Notes under the pieces: generated by a model | What the model saw: the letters and a program-made list of their open reading frames with translations, nothing else | Told to the model about the DNA's origin: nothing | Database searches by the model: none | Position numbers and translations under genes: made by a program | Part shown: positions 8,265-14,857 of the stretch, one piece after another | Numbering within the stretch: the first letter of the stretch is position 1 | Layout of the letters: every line of letters begins with the position of its first letter | Assembly (NCBI GenBank): GCA_945878385.1 | Contig: CAMCTE010000008.1 | Span: 1-26,629 of the forward strand | Length of the DNA: 26,629 nt | Source of the DNA: Azohydromonas lata NBRC 102462 | Lineage (GTDB): Bacteria; Pseudomonadota; Gammaproteobacteria; Burkholderiales; Burkholderiaceae_C | Direction: 5' to 3'

Positions 8265-8277
8265 GTACGCGTACATC
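8262..8277. promoter_or_regulatory. Perfect 16-base palindrome, predicted VapB/VapBC operator
   Basis: GATGTACGCGTACATC is identical to its reverse complement. It lies 21 bases upstream of the antitoxin start and overlaps the predicted -10 and transcription start. VapB antitoxins with a swapped-hairpin AbrB domain bind such palindromes, alone or with VapC, to repress their own operon. The site is seen; its use as an operator is inferred. Confidence 0.6.
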
Positions 8278-8298
8278 TATTGGGAAAAACCATCTACG

Positions 8299-8535
8299 AT
8301 GACCCCCACCAAGCTATTCAAAAATGGCAATTCCCAGGCCGTTCGCATCCCAGCGGAATTGGCATACAGCACCTGGGACATGGACTTGGTCATCGAACGC
8401 CATGGCGATGAACTGCGCATCCGCCCTGCCGCGCGACGCATCGGCGATGTGCTGAAGACTTTTGCCCGTTTCTCCCCCGACTTCATGGCCGAAGGCCGCG
8501 GGCGGAACACGGAAGGGCGTCGGGAAAAGTTGTGA
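8299..8535 (+). CDS. vapB: VapB-type AbrB/MazE-like antitoxin
   Basis: 78 residues starting MTPTKLFKNGNSQAVRIPAE, the hallmark N-terminus of VapB antitoxins with an AbrB/SpoVT swapped-hairpin DNA-binding domain (about 1-45). The rest is a polar tail (FMAEGRGRNTEGRREKL) that would wrap the toxin. A longer frame from 8263 would run through the palindromic operator, so the ATG at 8299 is preferred. The stop overlaps the toxin start (GTGA, 8532-8535), so the two are translationally coupled. Antitoxin binding blocks VapC nuclease activity and represses the operon. Confidence 0.92.
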   Translation: MTPTKLFKNGNSQAVRIPAELAYSTWDMDLVIERHGDELRIRPAARRIGDVLKTFARFSPDFMAEGRGRNTEGRREKL

Positions 8536-8948
8536 GGCCGAAATACCTGCTCGACACCAACATCTGCATCTACCTGATGAAGCACCAGCCGCCCCAGGTG
8601 GCTGAACGCTTTGCGCAGTGCAGGGTGGGTGATGTGGTGATGTCGGCCATCACCTTGGCTGAGCTGGAGTATGGCATCGCGTGCTCGGGCACGGGCTCGG
8701 CCAAGCGGCGCAACCACGCTGCACTCGCGGCCCTGGTGGACGATATTCCCGTATTGCCCTTTGACGGCGAGGCAGCCCACGCCTACGGCCCCTTGCGGGC
8801 CGCACACCGCGCCCGCAACAAGGATGCGCTCGACAAGCTGATCGCCGCTCAAGCGGTCGCCGCAGGGGTGACGCTGGTCACCAACAACGAAGCCGACTTC
8901 CTGGGCTTTGAAGGGCTGCGGGTAGAGAACTGGGTGGCGGAGCACTGA
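8532..8948 (+). CDS. vapC: VapC-type PIN-domain ribonuclease toxin
   Basis: 138 residues with a GTG start overlapping the vapB stop by 4 bases. PIN-domain acidic residues are all present: D8 (YLLDTNICIYLM), E44 (ITLAELEYG), D101 (DKLIAAQA) and D123 (TNNEADF). VapC proteins are Mg-dependent endoribonucleases, usually cutting tRNA or rRNA when freed from VapB. The length is normal for the family and no catalytic residue is missing, so the toxin appears intact. Its stop is 19 bases from the stop of the convergent htpG. Confidence 0.94.
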   Translation: MRPKYLLDTNICIYLMKHQPPQVAERFAQCRVGDVVMSAITLAELEYGIACSGTGSAKRRNHAALAALVDDIPVLPFDGEAAHAYGPLRAAHRARNKDALDKLIAAQAVAAGVTLVTNNEADFLGFEGLRVENWVAEH

Positions 8949-8967
8949 GCGTGCCCCGCCATCGGGC

Positions 8968-10857
8968 TTACGCCACCAACAAACGCGTCACCCGCTGCAC
9001 ATGCTCCGCCGGGTTCTCCAGCGCCCCACCTTCGGCCAACACCGCCTGATCGAACAACAGATGCGCGAGATCGGCAAAGCGCGCCTCATCGCTTTCCAGC
9101 TTTTTCACCAGGGCATGCGAGGGGTTCACTTCCAGGATCGGCTGCGAAACCGGCGCGGCCTGCCCGGCTTGCTTGAGCAGGCGCGCCAGATGTCCGCTCA
9201 TGTCGCCCTCTTCCACCACCAAGCAAGCCGGTGAATCCACCAAACGGGTGGTGGCGCGAACATCCTTGGCGCGGTCCTTCAGGGCTTCCTTGATCTTCTC
9301 CAGCATCGGCTTGAAGGCCTCGGCTGCGGCTTCGGCCTGCTTCTTCTCTTCCTCGTCCTGCAGCTTGCCCAAATCCACCGCGCCCTTGGCGATGCTTTGC
9401 AGCGGCTTGCCGTCGAATTCGTAGAGGTGCGAGAGCATCCACTCGTCCACACGGTCTGAAAGCAGCAGCACTTCGATGCCCTTCTTGCGGAAGATCTCCA
9501 GCTGCGGGCTGTTTTTGGCCGCAGCCAGGGTGTCGGCGGTGATGTAGTAGATGGTGTCCTGGCCTTCCTTCATGCGGCCCACATAGCCGGCGAAGGACAC
9601 GCCTTCGTCGGCATGCGTAGACGCAAAGCGCAGCAGCTTGGCCAGGCGCTCGCGGTTGGCCATGTCCTCGCCCACGCCTTCCTTGAGCACCGCGCCGAAT
9701 TCCTTCCAGAAGTCGGCGTATTTGCGCTGTTCGTCGGCGTTGTCGGAATCGGCCAGCGATTCGAGCATGCCCAACACCCGCTTGGTCGACCCCTCGCGGA
9801 TGGCCTTCACATCGCGGCTTTCCTGCAGCAGCTCGCGGCTCACGTTCAGCGGCAGGTCGTTCGAATCGATCACGCCCTTCACAAAGCGCAGGTACACCGG
9901 CATCAGCGCTTCGGCATCGTCCATGATGAAGACGCGCTTCACATAGAGCTTCACACCGCCGCGCTTGTCGCGGTTCCACAAGTCAAAGGGCGCCTTGGCC
10001 GGGATGTAGAGCAGCTGCGTGTACTCGCTGCGGCCTTCCACACGGTTGTGGGTGTAGGCCAGCGGTGCGGTCTGGTCGTAGCTGATCTGCTTGTAGAACT
10101 CCTGGTATTCGGCGTCCGTCACATCGCTCTTGCTGCGCGCCCACAGTGCCGCAGCCTTGTTGACGGTCTCCCATTCGTCCCGGGTGATGTATTCGCTCTT
10201 CTCCTGGTCCCACTCTTCCTTTTGCATCAGGATGGGCAGAGAGATGTGGTCGGAGTACTTGCCGATCACCTGCTTGAGCTTCCAGGCCTTGAGGTATTCC
10301 TGGTCTTCATCAGCCTCACGCAGGTGCAGGATGATGTCAGTCCCCCGCCCGGCCTTGGAGATGGTTTCCACTTCGAACTCGCCGGTGCCGGTGCTGCTCC
10401 AACGCACGCCCTGGTCGGCAGCCGCACCCGCGCGGCGGGTTTCCACGGTGATGCGGTCGGCCACGATGAAGCCCGAATAGAAGCCCACGCCGAACTGGCC
10501 AATGAGCTGCGCATCCTTCTTCTGGTCGCCTTCCAGGCGGGACATGAATTCACGCGTGCCGCTCTTGGCGATGGTGCCCAGATTGGCCACGGCTTCTTCG
10601 GCGCTCATGCCGATGCCGTTGTCACGGATGGTGAGAGTCTTGTTGGCGGCATCCACCAATAGGCGCACTTCCAAGTTCGGCTGGTCTTCGTAAAGGGCCG
10701 CGTTGTCCAGGGCCTCAAAGCGCAGCTTGTCGCAGGCGTCGCTGGCATTGGAAATAAGCTCGCGCAGGAAGATTTCCTTGTTGGAATAAAGCGAATGCGT
10801 GACCAGGTGCAGGATCTGCTGCACCTCGGCCTGGAAGGACAGGGTTTTCTTTTCCAT
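8968..10857 (-). CDS. htpG: Molecular chaperone HtpG (bacterial Hsp90)
   Basis: 629 residues from the ATG at 10857 (MEKKTLSFQAEVQQIL). The GHKL ATPase domain shows ELISNASDACDKLRFEAL (E33, N37, D40), DNGIGMS, GTIAKSGTREF and IGQFGVGFYSGF. A middle domain includes PLNVSRELLQESRD, the conserved client and hydrolysis loop with its Arg, and the C-terminal dimerisation domain runs to the end. HtpG is a cytosolic ATP-driven chaperone that remodels client proteins with DnaK. A sigma-32 promoter lies about 80 bases upstream. A longer frame to 10938 exists but would cross that promoter, so it is rejected. Single-gene transcript. Confidence 0.98.
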   Translation of the reverse strand: MEKKTLSFQAEVQQILHLVTHSLYSNKEIFLRELISNASDACDKLRFEALDNAALYEDQPNLEVRLLVDAANKTLTIRDNGIGMSAEEAVANLGTIAKSGTREFMSRLEGDQKKDAQLIGQFGVGFYSGFIVADRITVETRRAGAAADQGVRWSSTGTGEFEVETISKAGRGTDIILHLREADEDQEYLKAWKLKQVIGKYSDHISLPILMQKEEWDQEKSEYITRDEWETVNKAAALWARSKSDVTDAEYQEFYKQISYDQTAPLAYTHNRVEGRSEYTQLLYIPAKAPFDLWNRDKRGGVKLYVKRVFIMDDAEALMPVYLRFVKGVIDSNDLPLNVSRELLQESRDVKAIREGSTKRVLGMLESLADSDNADEQRKYADFWKEFGAVLKEGVGEDMANRERLAKLLRFASTHADEGVSFAGYVGRMKEGQDTIYYITADTLAAAKNSPQLEIFRKKGIEVLLLSDRVDEWMLSHLYEFDGKPLQSIAKGAVDLGKLQDEEEKKQAEAAAEAFKPMLEKIKEALKDRAKDVRATTRLVDSPACLVVEEGDMSGHLARLLKQAGQAAPVSQPILEVNPSHALVKKLESDEARFADLAHLLFDQAVLAEGGALENPAEHVQRVTRLLVA

Positions 10858-10936
10858 GGTGATGCGGATGGATGAGGGATGAACGAAACGCCAGGGTCCA
10901 GGGTGCGAACGCGCGCCCCTACCGGCGATCTTGGGC

Positions 10937-10964
10937 ATATCGGGCCGGTGCCGAAGATTTCAAG
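10937..10964 (-). promoter_or_regulatory. Sigma-32 heat-shock promoter of htpG
   Basis: On the minus strand CTTGAAA (10964-10958) is followed after 13 bases by CCCGATAT (10944-10937). This matches the RpoH consensus CTTGAAA then CCCCATNT at 7 of 7 and 7 of 8 positions with normal spacing. Transcription would start near 10930, giving a leader of about 73 bases before the htpG ATG. Confidence 0.8.
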
Positions 10965-11015
10965 AGCCCCGTCAAAGGCGCTGGCGCCCCCCTCCCCCGG
11001 GAGGCCGGCGCGCGC

Positions 11016-12149
11016 TCAGCCTTGGGGGTCGACCTTGGAGCGGGGCGGCGGCGGCAGGCGGTAGCTGGCCGGCGTGCGCTCGAGCTTGATCGGCGAGGCC
11101 ATCCCACGGTAGTGCTCGCCGATTTCCACCACCATGCCGCGGTGGGCGGTGTGGGCGTCCTTCAGCGCGGCCTGGATGTCCTGGATGGGCGCGCAGGGCA
11201 CGCCTGCCTCCAGAAGGCGCACGGCCAGGGCCTTGCCTTCGTGGGGCTTCAGGGCGGCCTCCAAGAGGGGGCGCAACTCGGCCCGGTGCTTGGAGCGCAG
11301 GGCGTTGGTGGCAAAGCGCGGGTCGGCCGCCAGTTCCGGCGCGCCGATGCCCTGGCACAACAGGGCGAACTGCCGGTCGTTGCCCACCGCCAGGAACAGG
11401 GGTTCGCTGCCGGTGGGGAAGACATCGTAGGGGCTGATGTTGGGGTGGTCGTTGCCCGTGCGCTTTGGGATGCGCCCGTCCATCAGGTGGTTGGCCGTGT
11501 GCGGGTGCAGCAGGGTCAGGCCCACGTCATAAAGCGCCACCTCCAGGAACTGGCCGCGGCCACTGCGCGCGCGCTCAAAAAGGGCCAGAGTAACGCCCAG
11601 GGCGGCATTCAAGCCGGTGGCCAAGTCCACCACGGGCACACCAGCGCGCAGGGGTTGGCCGCCGCGTTCGTCGGGTTCTCCATTGACGCTCATCAGGCCA
11701 ATCAGGGCCTGGATGGCGGCGTCGTAACCCGGCAGGCCACCATAGGGGCCATCGGCACCAAAGCCGGTGACGCGGCAATAGACCAATTTCGGGAAGCGCT
11801 CACGCAGCACCTCCCAACCCAGGCCCCACTTTTCCATGGTGCCGGTCTTGAAGTTCTCCACCAGCACGTCGCTGTCGGCCAGCAACTGCAGTACCTGTGA
11901 CCGCGCGGCTTCGGTGGTGAGGTCCAAGGTGATGCCCCGCTTGTTGCGGTTCAGCCCCATGTAGTACGAGGCGGTGCCCTGCGCATCGAAGGGTGGGCCC
12001 CAGGTGCGGGTTTCATCGCCCGAGGGCGGCTCCACCTTCAGCACATCCGCGCCGTGGTCGGCCAGGATCTGCGTGCTCGAAGGGCCGGCCAGCACGCGGG
12101 AGAGGTCCAGCACCCGGATGCCGGCCAAGGCGCCGGGCGGCAGTTTCAC
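11016..12149 (-). CDS. CaiB/BaiF family CoA-transferase
   Basis: 377 residues from a GTG at 12149 that overlaps the stop of the Rieske gene (GTGA). The start of the protein reads LAGIRVLDLSRVLAGPSSTQILADHGADVLKVEPP, typical of family III CoA-transferases, followed by YYMGLNRNKRGITLDL, VLVENFKTGTMEKWGL and PGYDAAIQA. D143 in the last motif aligns with the catalytic Asp (D169 in formyl-CoA transferase) that forms an acyl-aspartyl anhydride. These enzymes move CoA between carboxylic acids. A longer frame extends upstream but only as a shadow of the Rieske gene. It is the last gene of the xdhC-Rieske-CoA-transferase unit; the substrate is unknown. Confidence 0.93.
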   Translation of the reverse strand: MKLPPGALAGIRVLDLSRVLAGPSSTQILADHGADVLKVEPPSGDETRTWGPPFDAQGTASYYMGLNRNKRGITLDLTTEAARSQVLQLLADSDVLVENFKTGTMEKWGLGWEVLRERFPKLVYCRVTGFGADGPYGGLPGYDAAIQALIGLMSVNGEPDERGGQPLRAGVPVVDLATGLNAALGVTLALFERARSGRGQFLEVALYDVGLTLLHPHTANHLMDGRIPKRTGNDHPNISPYDVFPTGSEPLFLAVGNDRQFALLCQGIGAPELAADPRFATNALRSKHRAELRPLLEAALKPHEGKALAVRLLEAGVPCAPIQDIQAALKDAHTAHRGMVVEIGEHYRGMASPIKLERTPASYRLPPPPRSKVDPQG

Positions 12150-12463
12150 GAAAGCTCCACGAACACGCGGCCGTCTTCGATCTTCACCGGGTACACGCGC
12201 ACCGGGTCGCAGGCCGGCTCGCAGGTGGGCGCGCCGGTCTTCACATCGAAGCGCCCCTGGTGCAGCGGGCATTCGATCTCGCCGTCGATCAAGAAGCCTT
12301 CGCTGAGGAAGGCGTTGCCGTGGGTGCACTGGTTGGCGGTGCAGTGCACCTGACCATCCACACTGTAGAGGGCCAGGTCGTGGCCGTCGGTGGACACGGC
12401 CATCACCTCCTGGCTTTGCACATCCGCCAGCTCGGCGGCATAAATCCAGTAGGCCGTACTCAT
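12146..12463 (-). CDS. Small Rieske [2Fe-2S] ferredoxin
   Basis: 105 residues forming a single Rieske domain. The cluster ligands are C46 and H48 (NQCTHGNAFL) and C65 and H68 (IECPLHQGRFDVKTG). Length and motif spacing match the ferredoxin components of ring-hydroxylating dioxygenases, which carry electrons from a reductase to an oxygenase; NirD-like proteins are a less likely alternative. No oxygenase or reductase gene is nearby. The ATG at 12463 overlaps the xdhC-like stop (ATGA), and its own stop overlaps the CoA-transferase start, so the three are coupled. Confidence 0.9.
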   Translation of the reverse strand: MSTAYWIYAAELADVQSQEVMAVSTDGHDLALYSVDGQVHCTANQCTHGNAFLSEGFLIDGEIECPLHQGRFDVKTGAPTCEPACDPVRVYPVKIEDGRVFVELS

Positions 12464-13455
12464 GGCGCAACCAATGAACAGGTGGGCACTGAAGATCCTT
12501 CCTTCTTTTGCAGCAGCGCGGTGCCGCTGCGCACCGAGATGATCTCGGCCATGATGGACACGGCGATCTCGGCGGGCGTCTTGCCACCAAGGTCCAGCCC
12601 GATGGGGCCGTGCAACCGGTCAATCTCGGTGTCGCTCAAGTCAAAAAGCTTCAACCGTTCCTTGCGTTTGGCGGTATTGCCCCGCGAACCCAGTGCGCCC
12701 ACATAGAAGGTAGGCGACTTCAGGGCCTCCAGCAGCACCAAGTCGTCCAGCTTGGGGTCGTGCGTCACGGCCACCACCGCGCTGTGGGGGTCCAGGTGCA
12801 GTTCCTGCACCAGGTCGTCGGGCATGGCCTTGCTGAAGGTGGTGCCCGGCACATCCCAGGTGAGGTGGTATTCCTCACGCGGGTCGCAGCAGATGACCTC
12901 GAAATCGAGCATCAGCGCCATCTGCGCCACAGCGCGGGAGAGTTGCCCCGCGCCGATGATCAGCAGCCGCCAGCGCGGACCGAACAGGGCCCGCATGGAA
13001 TGGCCGTCGAAGGCGAATGCCTCCCCGCGCGAGCCCGGCTCCAGCCGCACTTCACCGGTTTCCAGCGACACCACCCGGGCCACGATCTCGTGCCTTGCGG
13101 TGCGCTCCAGCACCGCGTCCACCCAGCCCGTGTCGTGCAGCGGCTCCTGCACCAGGCGCAGGTTGCCGCCGCAGGGCAGGCCGAAGCGCGCCGCTTCTTC
13201 CTTGCTCACGCCGTAGGTGATGAGTGAGGGCTTACCTACGCGCTCGCCCTTGCGAACCCGGTCGATCAGGTCGTCCTCCACGCACCCACCGGATACCGAC
13301 CCCACGACCAGGCCATCGCCCCGCATCGCCAACAGCGCGCCGGGCGGGCGCGGGGCCGAACCCCAGGTTTCAATCACCGTGACCAGCCACACGGGGTGGC
13401 CTTCCAACTTCCATTGCCGCGCCTGTTGCAGCACCTGCAGGTCCAGTGAATCCAT
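12460..13455 (-). CDS. XdhC/CoxI family protein
   Basis: 331 residues. The ATG at 13455 is chosen because GGAGGAG lies at 13461-13467 with six bases of spacing; a TTG at 13470 would place that site inside the gene. The N-terminal XdhC_CoxI domain has VTVIETWGSAPRPPGALLAM and VGSVSGGCVEDDLI with the conserved Cys. A C-terminal Rossmann-like domain has LLIIGAGQLSRAVAQMALML and VAVTHDPKLDD. Family members bind molybdenum cofactor and help sulfurate it or insert it into xanthine dehydrogenase, aldehyde or CO dehydrogenase-type enzymes. No molybdo-hydroxylase subunit is found in the window, so its client must be elsewhere. Confidence 0.92.
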   Translation of the reverse strand: MDSLDLQVLQQARQWKLEGHPVWLVTVIETWGSAPRPPGALLAMRGDGLVVGSVSGGCVEDDLIDRVRKGERVGKPSLITYGVSKEEAARFGLPCGGNLRLVQEPLHDTGWVDAVLERTARHEIVARVVSLETGEVRLEPGSRGEAFAFDGHSMRALFGPRWRLLIIGAGQLSRAVAQMALMLDFEVICCDPREEYHLTWDVPGTTFSKAMPDDLVQELHLDPHSAVVAVTHDPKLDDLVLLEALKSPTFYVGALGSRGNTAKRKERLKLFDLSDTEIDRLHGPIGLDLGGKTPAEIAVSIMAEIISVRSGTALLQKKEGSSVPTCSLVAP

Positions 13456-13479
13456 CTTGTACTCCTCCAAGCCGTGATG

Positions 13480-13617
13480 CTAGCGCGACAGGCGGTAGCC
13501 CACCAGGTCCACAGGCTCCAAGCCCATAGCATCCAGCAGGTCCACCGAATCTTGCGCCAGAAGCGCCACGTCCAAAGTAGCGGTGCGCACCGTGTGTCGT
13601 ACGGATCCGGAAGTCAT
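13480..13617 (-). pseudogene. Possible alpha/beta-hydrolase remnant
   Basis: A 45-codon frame between marR and the xdhC-like gene reads TLDVALLAQDSVDLLDAMG then LEPVDLVGYRLSR and stops. The segment resembles the helix and strand that lead to the nucleophile elbow of alpha/beta hydrolases (LLDALGI...VHLVGHSMGG). The elbow itself is broken: GYRLSR in place of G-x-S-x-G-G. Nothing of the rest of the enzyme is present downstream, where the xdhC ribosome site begins. It could be a decayed gene, or a chance frame of GC-rich DNA. Confidence 0.35.
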
Positions 13618-13646
13618 GGTCAGCAGGGTGCGTTGGTACAAGAGGC

Positions 13647-14096
13647 CTAGGTCCGGGCTTTGACGGGCGGGCCATCGGCCAGCTTGCGCAGCAAGCGGAT
13701 CAGCTCGGCATGGTCGGCTGCGCTCAGGCGCTTTTTGAGGCCCTGCTCCATGCGCCGGGCCACCGGCTCGAGGCTGCGTGCAAGCTTGGCGCCCTGAGCG
13801 GTCAAGGTCACCTGCACCGAGCGCCGGTCCAGCGGGTTGGGGGCACGGTCGATGAAACCGAGCTCCTGCATGCGATCGAGCACCATGCTCAGTTTGGGGG
13901 CCGACAGCGACAGCAACTGCACCAGATCCTTGGGCGCCAAGCGTTCGCTGGCCGCCACCAGCATCAGCAAGGAATAGTCCACCCGCCGCAAATCATGAGG
14001 CTTGCCGATGTGGAGATCGAACGCCGCATCGGCCACCACGCCGGCACGGGCGATGTGAAACCCGACTGTCGTGTCCAGCACGGCGCGTGAGGCCAT
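13647..14096 (-). CDS. MarR family transcriptional regulator
   Basis: 149 residues from the ATG at 14096, one base after the livF stop. A winged-helix domain is visible: LRRVDYSLLMLVAASERLAPKDLVQLLSLSAPKLSMVLDRMQELGFIDR, then the wing with NPLDRRSVQVTLTAQG, which is the classic MarR signature, and a C-terminal helix for dimerisation. MarR proteins usually repress catabolic genes and release DNA on binding a phenolic or acyl-CoA ligand. Being the last gene of the crotonase-thioesterase-Liv operon, it probably controls that operon; the palindrome at 19008-19025 is a candidate target. A longer frame to 14141 only overlaps livF. Confidence 0.92.
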   Translation of the reverse strand: MASRAVLDTTVGFHIARAGVVADAAFDLHIGKPHDLRRVDYSLLMLVAASERLAPKDLVQLLSLSAPKLSMVLDRMQELGFIDRAPNPLDRRSVQVTLTAQGAKLARSLEPVARRMEQGLKKRLSAADHAELIRLLRKLADGPPVKART

Positions 14097-14097
14097 C

Positions 14098-14844
14098 TCA
14101 AGCAGCCTCGCGGGGCGCAGCAGCACCCAGGTAGCTTTCAATCACCCGCGGGTTGTGCGCAAGGTCGGCCGCAGGCCCGCTCAGTGCAATCGAGCCTGTT
14201 TCCAACACATGGCCGTGGTCGGCCACTTCCAAGGCGGCGCGTGCGTTTTGCTCCACCAGCAAGATGGAAGTGCCTTCGGCCCTCAGCCGCTCGATGATGC
14301 GAAAGATTTCCTTCACGACCAAGGGGGCCAGGCCCAGGCTGGGTTCATCAAGCATCAACAGCCGGGGCGAGCTCATCAGCGCGCGACCCACAGCCAGCAT
14401 CTGACGCTCGCCGCCCGAGAGTGTGCCCGCCAGTTGCGCACGGCGCTCCTTGAGTCTCGGGAAAAGTTCATAGACCCGTTCGATCTCGCGCTTCCAGTTC
14501 GGCACCCGCCGCTTCATGGCACGCCAGCCCCCCAGCACCAGGTTGTCCTCCACCGGCATGGTGGAAAACAGCTCGCGTTTTTCGGGCACGAGTGCCAAGC
14601 CCATCATCACGCGGTCCTCCAGGCTGGCGCCGCTGAGGTCCTGGCCTTCAAAGGCGATGCGGCCTCGCGCCGGCAACAGCCCGATGAGGGCATTGAGCGT
14701 GGTGCTCTTGCCCGCGCCGTTCGGGCCGATGATCGTGATCACCTGCCCCTGGCCCACGGTGAAGTTCAACCCGGTGAGCACCTCCGCGCGACCGTAGCCC
14801 GCGTGCAGGTCGGTCACTTCCAGGAGCATCGTCGTCTGCGTCAT
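14098..14844 (-). CDS. livF: Branched-chain amino acid-type ABC transporter ATPase LivF
   Basis: 248 residues from the ATG at 14844; an ATG at 14850 is also possible, but AAGGA at 14855-14859 is better spaced for 14844. Walker A GPNGAGKST, signature LSGGERQ, Walker B RLLMLDEPSLGLAP and the switch loop (LLVEQN) are all intact. LivF-type proteins energise the LivHM permease in HAAT-family importers together with LivG. In this context the substrate may be an aromatic or other organic acid in place of an amino acid. It follows the LivM-LivG fusion gene closely and is followed by marR after one base. Confidence 0.94.
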   Translation of the reverse strand: MTQTTMLLEVTDLHAGYGRAEVLTGLNFTVGQGQVITIIGPNGAGKSTTLNALIGLLPARGRIAFEGQDLSGASLEDRVMMGLALVPEKRELFSTMPVEDNLVLGGWRAMKRRVPNWKREIERVYELFPRLKERRAQLAGTLSGGERQMLAVGRALMSSPRLLMLDEPSLGLAPLVVKEIFRIIERLRAEGTSILLVEQNARAALEVADHGHVLETGSIALSGPAADLAHNPRVIESYLGAAAPREAA

Positions 14845-14857
14845 GGTCATGCGTCCT

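Noticed and set aside
10972..11015. GC-rich hairpins (CCTCC-CGGG-GGAGG and GGCGC-CA-GCGCC) after the CoA-transferase as an intrinsic terminator
   Set aside because: They are short and no T tract follows on the minus strand; the area also lies just upstream of the htpG promoter.
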